Assembly: GCA_037013685.1 (NCBI GenBank)
Contig: CM072887.1
Location: 87,254,347-87,318,346, forward strand
DNA from: Acridotheres tristis
Lineage: Eukaryota; Chordata; Aves; Passeriformes; Sturnidae
Length of the DNA: 64,000 nt
Reading direction: 5' to 3'
Position 1 is the first letter of the stretch; each line of letters starts with the position of its first letter. The translations under genes were made by a program, and so were the position numbers. This document shows, piece after piece, positions 1 to 11,659 of the stretch. The notes under the pieces were generated by a model, which did not search any database, had not been told where the DNA came from, and saw only the letters and a list, made by a program, of their open reading frames with translations.

Positions 1-42
1 GGTGTATGTATGTGTATATAAATATATGTGCAAGTATAGATT

Positions 43-140
43 AGATATAGATATAGATATAGATATAGATATAGATATAGATATAGATATAGATATAGAT
101 ATAGATATAGATAGATATACAGATATAGATATAGAGATAT
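43..140. repeat. (AGATAT)n hexamer microsatellite
   Basis: A perfect AGATAT hexamer array runs from 43 to about 112, nearly 12 copies. It then decays into AGATAT units mixed with TAGATA and ATAC variants up to about 140. An upstream TATG/TGTA-rich lead-in occupies 1-40. The array creates a spurious open frame of alternating Asp-Ile on the plus strand, which should not be read as a gene. Because the array is near perfect, its length is probably polymorphic between individuals. Confidence 0.95.
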
Positions 141-1559
141 ACACCACTAACACATCACTAGCAGACTTCAATGCTGACCAGCAGGAGGAGAGAAGCAGCA
201 CTGGGCAGCCCACACTGTTCATGTTTACCCTATAAATCCGTGTAGGTGCAGGTAGGTCCCTACTTTCCATCTGTGCTGACCCATTGTCTGTGCACACTCA
301 GATGTGCATGACTGTCAACAATAATGAACTGAGCCTTGCTGCTGGCTGAACCTGGGCACAGGGAACCACAGAAGACCCACAGCTTTGGGGCTGGTGAATA
401 CAGCAGCCACTGTGCCACTGGAGCTGCTGTATGCAGAAGTCCAGAGCATCCCTTGGGAATTTCTTTCCATCTGACCACAAGGTTTCCAGCCCAGCTCAGG
501 ATTGCATGAGCTCCGCTGGGTGCAGTGGGGTCACATATTGAAGGAGGGCATTGCCACTTTCATCTCAGGTAGATTACTGAGGGGTGACAGCTTATGAACA
601 CTAACAATTAGGTCTGAATTAAGAAGTTCTAGATCATCTGGGACATCTAGTTCCCTAGAATATGGTGTTTCGTGTTTTTTTCATGAAAACAAAACTAATT
701 CTTAACTCTTCTTTATTTCAACTGTTTTACTGGCTAATCCCCACTGAAATAAATCAGCTAGTATAAAGGGGTGTTCTAAGAAATAAATGAAGAACATGCA
801 TTAATATTGATATCAGAATTTTAAAAAATACTAACACTTTAAAAATCCACAAATAATTTTTAGATTTAGATTCTAGAGATAAGAATCTTGTAAGCAATCT
901 CTCAAAATAAGGCAATATACACACGACATCAGCACATTACTTACTTTCCTGAAAGCAGCAGCAAAGCGTGAATCTGAGGTAGATCAACAAAAAACCCACA
1001 AGGAACCTAACAGAAATTTCACCTCAGTCAATGACTTCATATTTCTAACATTAAATATAAGGTCATTATGTTTCATTATGTGAAATAGTTGTAGGTTTAT
1101 AGAAATATTTATTTGTGACAATTATTTTAACTAATGACCAGAAAAAAATCTTAATAGACTGTTAAATCCATCTGCCTTCAAAAGCAGCATGCTTTCTACT
1201 GACAAGGGAACAGATCAGATATTTAACTAACAGCTTGCTCTTAGCCAAAAAGCAGGAAAAAATATGCATTAGCATGTAATTTTCTTCATTGGATAAACTG
1301 CAGTCTAGTTCTAAAAGAACAAAACAGAACTTTTAACAACATCTTGTCTTTTATGCATTTTTCTCATCTGCTTGTTTGGGTTCTTTTTTAAAGAAAAAGC
1401 CTAGTAGGTGCACTGTGAATACTCACCTCACCTTTATTTGACAAATAACCTTGGCAGTTATTCATGGAACTTCACTGAAAAGAGATTCTGAACTTAAAAG
1501 GCACTCTGGGCTATAAAACACACCGGTATTTTGAGTGGTCTATTAACTGACACTCCCAT
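141..1559. other. Unique AT-rich DNA, no gene seen
   Basis: No open frame longer than 72 codons and no recognisable repeat. The part from about 240 to 530 is less AT-rich than the rest and carries overlapping short minus-strand frames, but no splice pair or family motif. From 600 on the sequence is plain AT-rich DNA. Confidence 0.7.
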
Positions 1560-1579
1560 TGCATGGCTAAGGCCATGCA
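1560..1579. repeat. Short perfect hairpin
   Basis: Arms TGCATGGC (1560-1567) and GCCATGCA (1572-1579) pair over 8 bp around the loop TAAG. There is no U-run after it and no surrounding gene, so it is only a structural note. Confidence 0.6.
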
Positions 1580-4104
1580 TAAAGCCATCTCTCTCTCTAT
1601 GCAAACACACCCCAGCTCTTCTTTTTTTTAATGTATAAATGCCATATATTTTGTAAGATATATCTTATAGCTATCCATTGTGAAACCACAAAGTATTAAT
1701 ATATTTTCTTTCATTTCCCATTTCTATCCAAGACATTAAGTAATTCTTTACTCCTGCTGAAATTAATTTCCTTCTTGTTCCTGAGCCCTCAGCTCTGTTC
1801 TTTCCCTAGACAGATCTCTCAGACACTTGTACCCATAATAAGCACTTAACTTTTCCCATCTTTCTCCTCTCCACCCACTCTCCCAATCTGCCCTGTTTGT
1901 TTCTTTTACCCTTTCATCTTCCCTGTTGTTAGTGCTATCTTTTTGTCCTGTTTTTCTTTGCCTGCCAAAGGTACCCTTTCACCACGTCTGTGCTAACAAT
2001 TCCAGTTATTCTCAGTGGAGAGTATCTTAAATGGAAATCAATCCCTGAGTCTATTTTACATGTCACACAAGAACTGATGTTGAGAAGAATGGGTTTTCCT
2101 TGATAATTTTCGTGGGCACATACTTCTCTTCATTTACTCAGTATGTTATATTAATAGATGAATAGGAATAGCTATTTCTTCAGCAGATGTTACTGGGAGT
2201 TTCCTAAGATTTTGATGAGAAATGTAAACCAGTCCAAATCTCAGTTATTGTGAATGAACACACATTGTTGTCTCAAAACCAGAGCCTCTTTGTGAGAGTT
2301 GTTGACAATCTGGAATTTGGTTAGCCAAAGTTTAAGCTTGTTTTTTCCCAAACTAAGGGAATTGTTTACCTTAGGGCAATTTTATACCCCAAGCATCATA
2401 AATTTTCAGACTGAAGTAAAAAAGAATCTTTCTATGCTTTCTTCTACCTCTTTGTCTTCTTTCTCATTTCTGGACACAAGAAAGCTCTTACCATAGCTCC
2501 CATTGGGCCAGAGCTGTCCTCTAATTTTTGTACCACTAAGACAGAAGCAACTACTTTACTTTGCCTTTCAAGGCAAGAGCTGTAATCAAAATCCCTGTGG
2601 AATGACACTGACCTGAAAAAAAAAGATCCTGACACACTAATGAAATGTCTTGAAGCACTCTTACTGAGGATAAAACATTCTCACAAAACTGCAGAGAGAA
2701 AACTTTGCATTATATTTTATAGTTTAAATAACAAGAAAATATGCCACATATATGAATATCCCAGTGATCAAAATATGGAAAAGTTATGTTCATGCAATTT
2801 GTCTTCATTCATCCCTTCTTCTGTGCTAATTGTTTTCTGGGTGTGTGAGTCCAACAGCCTTCAGAATAACTTGACCAAGCACATTGATGTTCATTTGTTC
2901 TCCATCACTGAAAAAAGAATTTGAGAATGTGAATGCTTTATAGCTTTCCCTGCAGAAAGAGCGAAGTCTGTTTTTCTGAGACCGATGAGGTGGGATGGAA
3001 GAACAGTTATATTGTTGCCTTTTCCTGATAAAGTGTCATTCCTTATTCCACGGGCAGCAATGCTCTATCCATCTGTGAATACTATCCAGTGTAACTTCTT
3101 TTTTTGTGCATTGTTCAGGACTTCACTGTCTTCCTAACTCCATTCAGAAATGAATTGGAGAATTTATTCTCACCATCTGTCTAGTTAGAGAGTGTTCACT
3201 ATCTTGTACTACTATAGCTGTGGAGAAAATGTCATTTAAAATGGCTTTAACTCCAATTTATTTTTGTCTGGTTGTCAAGCCGTTCTCTTTCAGGTGCTAA
3301 TGAGAATAGCAAAAGCAACTATTTCCACTAGCTGCTGAATCCTGAGCATCAGGCAGTTCTATACATCTACTCTTCTCTGTAGCTAACAGTAGCAAAGGTA
3401 GTAATTAATTGGTACTTTGCCACTTTTTTTCGTGTCACGGCACAGGACTATATTAAAAAAAAGTTCCAGCTTTTCTTCTTTTGGTTGGATTTTAATTTTA
3501 GATCTCAGTAAAAATAATATTTATCTGACTAAATATAGCAAGGAATCAGGGCAGACATAGCTTGGATTATGATTGGCATAAAGAATAACTGACTGGGGTG
3601 ACCATAATGTGAGGTATTTCATACTCTGGAGGAGACTTTTCTAACAGAATAGTAATTGAGTCAGCACTCCTTGCTTCTCACTTCTTGTTTATAGTGTCTC
3701 TTGCTACTTGATGGGTGAGACATAGTAAAAGGGTTTCATTGAATACATGGTACATTTTCGAGATCATGTTTGAAACCCTTCCTCTTTTCCATTTCTTTGC
3801 TACTGACATTTATCAGAATAGTGATCCAAATTTCAAAACTGGTTCATTTCAACCCGGCTGCTATGACTCAGTAATTGACAGAAGGCTGCTGCTTGTAACT
3901 CTGCTACAGTTAAAAGCACTATTTTGTAAAAAGCATTCTCACAAGAAAGTAAAGCTACTGCTCTAATTGAGTTTACCACTGACACCAATGACAATTTATT
4001 TTTACTTTGAAGTCAGCAAGTAAGATCTACTTCAGGGAGAGCTGTGAAACTTGTTACTGCTAGAAACCACTTTTCTTTAAAAGAAAGAACTGCCTTCAAT
4101 CTCT
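1580..4104. other. Unique AT-rich DNA with a pyrimidine-rich stretch
   Basis: Nothing here looks like a gene. Positions about 1790-1975 are strongly C/T-biased on the plus strand, with many TTTC, CTCC and TTCCC words, but not a simple repeat. The longest frames, 94 codons at 2640-2924 and 83 codons at 3715-3966, have unremarkable composition and no motif that I recognise. Confidence 0.65.
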
Positions 4105-4153
4105 CTATTTAAAAACTCCATTACCACCACACCACAATGACCAGTGTTCACAG
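4105..4153 (+). other. Possible first exon: TATA-like box, ATG, splice donor
   Basis: A TATTTAAAA box lies near 4106-4114. About 20 bp later there is an ATG (4137-4139) with A at -3, followed by four more codons and a consensus donor, CACAG then GTAAGTTT, at 4153/4154. The order resembles a short first exon of an mRNA or lncRNA. The distance from box to ATG leaves almost no 5' UTR, so either the box or the start codon may be accidental. No acceptor can be assigned to it. Seen: the motifs. Inferred: that they work together. Confidence 0.15.
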
Positions 4154-4159
4154 GTAAGT

Positions 4160-5463
4160 TTCTTACATTCTTTCTCACCTCCAAGAGTCTCAGCTTTTCT
4201 TTTCACAGTCAATAGTTTGTCTGCCTCATTATGTACTTAAAAATGTCTTCAGCATCAGTGCTAGCTAGTTCTTGCCTTATTCTCCCATCACTAGTACTTT
4301 TATCATACAGGTCTACCCACTTTGAATTTCCACTCGTGCTGCAGCTCAGTCCCAAAGTACATCTTATTAACACTTCTGAAGGTCATTGAAAAGGGAATAT
4401 TTCAGAGCAGCATCTCCAGGGTGAGATGGACAAGACTGCCAATTACCACTGTCCTACAGAAAAGAACAAACATGACTTCATTCAATACAAAATGTAGACT
4501 TCTCCGCTTAGAATTAAGAAGAACATCAACAGACCAAAAGTAGAGGCATTAACACTGAACTACTTAAAATTACGGACCAAGTCCAACCTCCATTGAACTT
4601 AATGGCTAAGCTCTTGGCTAACTTCGATGAGTTTTGATACAACTGCTGCAAATTAAGGGTTTCTACATGTCCAGCAGGAAGGAAAAAGAGTTCATACAAA
4701 GGTATTCAGCCTAAAGATTTTTAGCAAGCATCTCTGACTTCTCAGCAGTGAGAGAGAATGCTTCCAGCCATAGTTGTGAAATTGTTCTGGATTTATTCCA
4801 TGATTATTCTTTCATGAATACATTTGTCACTTCTGCTAAAGACCTGCTTTTTTCCAATTACCTCAAGACTGAACAGGATATGTATGCTATTTAATAGCCC
4901 TCCATCTACTGTAACACTCATGTTTACATCTAGGCATGCTAATCAACAGAAGATAAATTAAGGTAAAGGTCATCTCCACAACCAGTCTTCTCGATGATGT
5001 GAAAAAGGTGATGTGTATTTCCTGGTATATTCAAAGGCACCTTCTATTTCTCAAAGTATGGACAAAAAATGGCATTAACGAGGAGTGAATTATTTTGCAA
5101 TTTGAGAACAATATATATTTTTAAAATGGGTATTTATATTAATTCTTCCAATATCTTTTATGTTCCAAGACATAAAATGCAGTTTCATGTTCAAAACAAA
5201 TTTGAGCAAATATTTTGTGTGCCTTCAACATAAATTCATAGCAATACACTATTTAATCTATAATATGTCTTAAGTGTTGCTCCAAAAATATTCTGAATAA
5301 ATTTTCTCTAACTTTTTAACACCAGCAAATAAATATCCTGTAGAGTGAAAGAATATATCACTGACAATTCCTGTGTGAAAAAATAGCAAGATCTTCTATA
5401 TCCTGTTCAACAAAACCTTTGAAGATTTCAGAAGACACTTTAAGGAATTGTATTGCTATAGAA
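4160..5463. other. Unique AT-rich DNA, no gene seen
   Basis: Only one frame above 70 codons (4322-4543, plus), with no recognisable domain. No repeat family identified. Confidence 0.65.
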
Positions 5464-5600
5464 ATTATAAATCAGTGTATATTATTATACAATTATAAAT
5501 TATATTATTATATAATTATAAATACAATTATAAAATATACAATTATAAATAACAATGTATATTATTATACAATTATTGTATATTATGAAACTACAAAACT
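5464..5600. repeat. AT-rich imperfect repeat (ATTATACAATTATAAAT-like units)
   Basis: Units of the type ATTATACAATTATAAAT recur about five times with variable spacing between 5464 and 5600, almost without G or C. The units are partly self-complementary (ATTATA/TATAAT), so either strand could fold. The 86-codon plus frame across it, rich in Ile, Tyr and Asn, is a by-product. Confidence 0.75.
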
Positions 5601-8600
5601 ATGTATATTATTTCTGTTACTTTGTGCATATCAGAACTTTGAGACTGACCTGGATAGTTCCAAAAGCACAATAACTTGATATATGTCTTTACCATTTGTC
5701 CTTTTTGTAAACAGAGAAAGGCCCCAGGGAAAGTTATGCCATCTTTTACTACTCATAGCCTTGGAAAAAAATGTGTCTGGTGCAATTTTATTAACTCTAT
5801 ACTCTAAGTTTTTCTAGTTCTTTTGGCAGATGCAGATTGAAAATAATAGAAGAAATGGCAAAGATTTCATAACCATAGTACTCCAACTTTAGCAAAAGAG
5901 TTCTGTCCTTGGGTAAGCAGACAACAAATTTCCATGTCTCCCATCTTCCCCAGACACATGCAAATCTTCTACAAGAATATCTTCCTAGGGATCTTGATTA
6001 AAATTAGCAACCCATTGATTTCAATCATTACCTGTCTACATCCTTTCAGAGTTTATTATGCTCAATAGGTCATGTCATCCCAGGTTACGTGGGATATAAC
6101 TCCAAAGATCATTAGATTAGCACCAGCCATGGTATGGAAAAGAGTTCTCAGGACTGGTACAAGTTGCACATTATCAGTTTATGCCTACTTTTCTCATGCA
6201 AAGCATGCTGAAGCACTGAGCTGGCAACTATCAAACAGGTATATTTACCGTACCTCTTATGTCCTTCCCAGAATCCTACCACAGATATTTTGTTCATGAA
6301 AATTTTGGTTCCTACATCTGACATTTTTATTATGTTGTGTTGGTTATGACCAAGAACGACTTGGTTCAGACTTTCCAATTTATAACATAGAGGAGAGCAG
6401 TCACAAACCCAATGAAGCCAGCAAATTTTCCTATAATGTTAATTTCTGGCTGTGAGCAAGCACATTATATGTGCTATTTTCATAAATATAGTTATATTTG
6501 TTTGTATTTTAATAAATCATAGTTATAAGCATTAACAAATAAGATATTTAAGTCCAGATTTTATCTGAAATTTTAAAGAATTTCTTCACACAAATTGATT
6601 TATGTGTTTCCACATAAGAGACAATATTTTTTGCCCTTGTTTGTAAATTAAGAATTAAATTCTTTAATTATCTCACTGTATAGCCACACTTTTATCATAT
6701 AAAAACTCTATATACACATTCATAAAACCAAAATGTACAAGGGTAAAGTAAAAATGAGGAATTTTTATTTCGTTTTGCAAGGAATAGCTTTTGGTATGTC
6801 TTTCTCTGAGGTTTGTGATCAAACCCATTTGAGCCCTATTGACATATGTCATGTTTTGCCTGATTACATGGAAAAAAACCCCACGCATAAACTAATTCTG
6901 CTAGATCCTTCACTTTCAGAAGCAGATTTACTTGATAATTGAAACCTGCTCCTTTCCAAGTAATTTCAGAATTCCTTGAGTATTTCACATAATGCTAATA
7001 TTCATCAGATAAAAATTCACTGTGCAGTTATACAGGATGTGTCAAGAGGTACCATGTTTTACTCCTGCCCCTCAAATATTAGTGAGTAGAGTGTTCTGTC
7101 AACTAACCCCTGTGCTCATTTTGAAGCAAGACTTTGGGAAGCAGTCTGCATTGCAGAAAGCTTCAGTAGAAAATTATATAAGCAGAGATGATGGTTTAAG
7201 ATCTCTTTAGAGTGAATTTGACTTTCAGATATTCTCAGGAAACAGAACATCACAGAGCAGTAATATAGAAGCAAGTTTTACTGTAGTAGCTATATATTTA
7301 AACTTCATGAGTTACCATTGCATAATGCCTTACTTGCAAATGCAATCATACGTTTCAAAGCTTGGCTATGTACTTCACATACAAAAGTTCTTTTTCAAGC
7401 AAAGAGATTTTTCCTTCTTTTATTTTCTTTATATTTATGCCAGGTTTCCTTTTATCTAACAGCCAAATTCCTTCAACATGAGCAAAAAAAGCCTCCCTTC
7501 AAAACTTGTCTTTCAAATTTTAGTATTCATTCACACTCATAAAGAAACAGCAGATGAAATGTCATCTCTGAAAAGATTGAATAGAAAATGCCTCCTTCCT
7601 TAGATGGAATCTTTTCAGCAAATTAATTTTTAGCTTACCCTCAAAAGCAGAATTGTTTACTATGTGTTTGAAATGATATTGTCTTACTTAAGATAAGATG
7701 TGAAAGTGATTTTTGGGTGGCTTAGAAGCGACTTTTATTTGGTAACTCTCATATTTAGTATTACCCTTTAATGTTTCAACCAAAGCAAATGGCATTGAAA
7801 GGCTATTTCAACTATGAAAAACAACTAATATTACAACGAATATTGCTAGTAATATTTTCTTTCATCATTGTTATAAGATACACTATAGGAAAATGTCTTG
7901 CATGTGACAAATAATCTATTTTTAATAAAATGCAGATTAGAATGACAACTAAAATAGCAAGTAAAGACAATTATGCTATGAACAAGTTCCAGGCCAGGGT
8001 CACATTTCTGATTAATATACAGTCCCAGTTTCTGTTGCTCAAGACACTGAGATTTCAAGTTACAGAGATTTAAACCAAATAGATTTTAAATTTTGAGCAT
8101 AGCCTGCTCCCCTTTCACAGCCAAGCTGAAGAATACAACCTCAAGCCAAAGGAAAGGTCATTCTTTAAGGATTCCCACTATGGAAGTTGTCTTTCCTGCC
8201 CTTCCTTGTTTCTACCTGTAGTCATGATCTCCTTCATCTCATGGCCCAGCAACAAAAAAACCCTGAGTCTTCTCTTAACTAATACAACAAAAAAGGTGAA
8301 GAGTTTTATGAAACTTCTCATTCTGGAGATATGATTTGCAGCAATGCCACTAGGAAAGAAATGGGAGCCTCTGATCAAGTGGAAGACCAGAGAAGAATTG
8401 TCCCCTTTCAGCAGTGACATGTCCATCAGGCTGCCAGCACTCTGTCTATTCAAAGTGAAGCAACACATTATATAAGGGAAGCAACTGTGAAATAGCAGGG
8501 AATATATGAAAAGTAGGTGTTTTTCTTTGCTCTAGTGTAGATACAACAGCTATGTGAACACAGGCAAATATTATGTTGAAATTATTTTCTTGTTCTGTAT

Positions 8601-10290
8601 AATAGCAGTTAGGTAGGGCACAGTGATGTTGCTGTCCTCATCACCCAGCAAGACACCATTTCTTATAGGAGTTTGGATCTTTGAGCCAATTTATACAGAA
8701 TTGTTCTATAAAAAAGAGCAACCCTTGCTACATAAGGAACAACACAGCTGACAAAAAAAGTTGTCATGAACTCCCATATAGTAGCTTAGTAGTTACATTG
8801 GAAAAGGGGCTACAGATATCTCTAGTTTGCCATGCTATTCTGTGAAATTTTGGCAAAGACTATATACATCCTGCTATATAGTAGCTATATGTCCTGCTGT
8901 TTTCAAAATGAGTTACCTCATGAACATATAATAGCTTTCCAGTATGGTGTTCTTGTAATAATTATGGCTTCAAATACTTCTGTAGATGTAAATATTTGCA
9001 GCTGTCAGAAGAAAAGCTATAATTGTAATCAACAATCTTGGGTTTACAGGTTAGCATGACTTCTGTTAAGTATAGCATGATTAAGGAAAATTTTTTTTTT
9101 TTATAGTACTGCACTTTTGGTTTCCTTGTAAGTCAGTCTCCAACAGAAAAGAAAATTACATAGATCAGAATATAATTTTACGACTGGCATTATAGAAGTA
9201 TCCATCCTGTATTGGGCTGCTCTGCCTTTTACACTCCACACATCAAGTTTAGCTACAAATTTACTCCAATATTTCACCAATTTTCACCAATACTAATTTC
9301 CCTAATAATAAAAGGTTTATTTTGCCACCTGTTTTCATATTCAATATCTCAATTTGGAAAAGCAACAAGCTGCAAAGAAACTGATTGTTTTAAGTAATAC
9401 AGGGATGGAAATGGAGTTCCCCATTAGAATTTAATTGTTCATTTCTTCAAAACATAAGCTGGAGAACTGTGAAATAAAAACCTCAGAAATTATTTCCATA
9501 TGATTATCATAAGGCTGATACTGGGTTCTAAGTTCTTCTGGACTCAAAGTGTGAAACTTCATTATATAAAAAGGTTCTTTAAGGTTCTGCAAACAATTCA
9601 ACTACTACCAAGACCAGGCTGCTGCTCTGATATGTGAAATGTGACCAGCCTACAGAATCATTGCTCTCCATGTGATGGTAACACCTACTCAAGCAAGCTT
9701 TAATATTTTTATGCTTTATTGCAGAAGTACTTCCCACAGGAATAAATTATACACCACCCCCATAGTGCAGTGATTGTAATCAGTGGAATGTCTCCTCTGC
9801 ATCCAACGCTTTTAGTACACAGGTTAATCTGTGCTAGCATTAGTAGAGAACCTTGGCCTGGAGGACCTCAGGCCAGAGCATCAGGGATATTATTCTAAGG
9901 CCTACAGGATCACTAACAATTTTTCCGAGTTTGATTTCACGTTCATACAGACACAAAAGGTTGCAAATTTAAGTGTACTGCAATTTCTCCTCAGTACTAC
10001 GCTAATTATTGACATGCTGGGAGTGAAACTTTGAAGTATTATGCTGTTTTTAAAAGTAGAAACCATGGGAACTCCCAATACTTTTAATCCTGGGAGATGT
10101 TCAGGTAGAAAACTCTATGGATTACCAGGAAAAGTTCTGATATTCATGATTTGCAGTTTGCAAAACATTGAAACATAGAGAAAACAGAAAGTTATCCACG
10201 TCTGTCAGAGCTTATTGTACCTGTCAACTGCAGATCCTTTAGCATTTGATTTAGAGCAATTGTAGGATTTGAAGTGAAACATGCACTTAT
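5601..10290. other. Unique AT-rich DNA, no gene seen
   Basis: Contains many frames of 60-96 codons on both strands with ordinary composition for translated noncoding DNA, the largest being 96 codons at 8178-8468 on the minus strand. A T-run lies at about 9089-9102. No transposon terminus, LTR or CR1 end is visible. Confidence 0.65.
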
Positions 10291-10297
10291 CACTCAC

Positions 10298-10476
10298 CAT
10301 CCACACTTAACACATTGAACAGTTGACTTCCCAGAACAGGTGTGGTACTCACAGACAAGGTCTGTTTTGGAAGCCTCTAATTTAGGTACATAACAAATGT
10401 GCTTCATCAACTCTTGGGAGTGGAAAACATAATAGTCCGAAACAGTGTTTGTCCTTTTGGCAATTTTAAACCACAT
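10298..10476 (-). other. Candidate internal exon with Cys pairs
   Basis: Reading the minus strand, an acceptor-like TTATCACAG precedes position 10476 and a good donor, GATG then GTGAGTGAT, follows 10298. The 179-nt interval between them is open in the frame beginning ATG TGG, giving about 59 codons. Its end carries four cysteines in the pattern C-x4-C then C-x2-C (VCEYHTCSG and QCVKCGW), reminiscent of a small zinc-binding knuckle. The pyrimidine tract before the acceptor is poor. I do not recognise the protein. It may be an exon, a decayed transposase end, or chance. Confidence 0.2.
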
Positions 10477-10499
10477 CTGTGATAAGGACATCCACTTGA

Positions 10500-11399
10500 G
10501 GAGACTAGACTGAATTTAACCAAAAATAAAAGCCTCAGAGCTAATGTGGTGGCCCTGCTCCAATTACTTCTGCCTGTGATCTGCTGCTACTCAGCCCAAA
10601 AGACTCCCAGAAGGAGATACAGCCTTAGCCTTTGAAGGGGGTCATGGGACTCTGAAAACAGACATGTTACATTGCCAATCAAATAAGTAATTTCCTCAGC
10701 TTTTAACGAGATGCCTGTAGTCTTCTCAGGTTGTTGTCGCTCATACTCCAGGGAATGATGCAGGTCCTGGATCCCTATCCAAACATCTAAGTATAACTGT
10801 GTATTACTTTCCCTTACAAGCTATTTATAAAGAATTAAGAAGTGCTTACACACTACTTCAGAAGAAACCAATATGGGAATTTTATACCTAATCCAATACA
10901 GAAATGAAATTTTAATGTCGACTTCTTGGCATCCGAGCTTTCATTCTAATTAGGGTTAATCCATAACTAATGGAGAATACTTTTTTTAATAATAGTGCAC
11001 TATTGGACCTGTAAAATCAGTGCAACAGGCAGAAAAATCATTTCTAGGGAAAGAAAAAGACAAATCTGCAATTTTCAGAACTAATTATTTAAAATCTTAC
11101 TGATGTCTGTACATTCATAGTCACCACATCAAAAACTTTTCAAAATATTGCTTGATAATTGCATTAGATAAAATAGTATTAACCAAAATTATTAAGCAAG
11201 ATCTGCACAGCACATTCATTAGGGAACTAATGTAAGAATAAGTTTGCAGGTACATTATGTATAGATTAGCTGTAAATGAAAGGCTTAAATTCAGCCCACA
11301 TACCTGAGCTACAAAAAGAAATGTATCTCATCCCTTTTCTCACGTCTTCATTTGTTTCTGTGACTCTGACATCTTCACTGGTGGTTGCTTTCTTGCCAG
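10500..11399. other. Unique AT-rich DNA, no gene seen
   Basis: No convincing frame or repeat. The last hundred bases lead into a pyrimidine-rich acceptor at 11398-11399, treated with the next entry. Confidence 0.6.
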
Positions 11400-11655
11400 G
11401 GACTTCTCAGCAACCTGACTTCCTACAGCATGATTGTGTGATACAATATCTGCTCTGACTCTCACTCATTTGTTCCTTATGCTGACTTTGTATGGGTTAT
11501 CTGATTCTGCTTGTTATCTGAAGTGTGTGCCCATGAAACGATGTTACTATTTATCAGAACTTGGATTTTCAAGTTTTCAGCTGAGTCACCAGTCACTTCA
11601 TTCCTACTTGTGCTGCAGTAATCTATCTTTTCAATAAAGTTTATTTTGTGCCATT
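11400..11655 (+). other. Candidate 3' terminal exon (acceptor to poly(A) signal)
   Basis: A good acceptor (GGTTGCTTTCTTGCCAG) ends at 11399. About 235 nt later there is a canonical AATAAA at 11633-11638, followed by a T/GT-rich run (TTTATTTTGTGCCATTTTT) of the kind that binds CstF. A 67-codon frame (11434-11637) spans most of it but has no recognisable domain, so a noncoding terminal exon is as likely as a coding one. The spacing fits a short 3' exon. Seen: both signals. Inferred: that they belong to one transcript. Confidence 0.2.
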
Positions 11656-11659
11656 TTTC

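Noticed and set aside
2..235. 77-codon plus frame with repeated Asp-Ile
   Set aside because: Direct translation of the AGATAT microsatellite.
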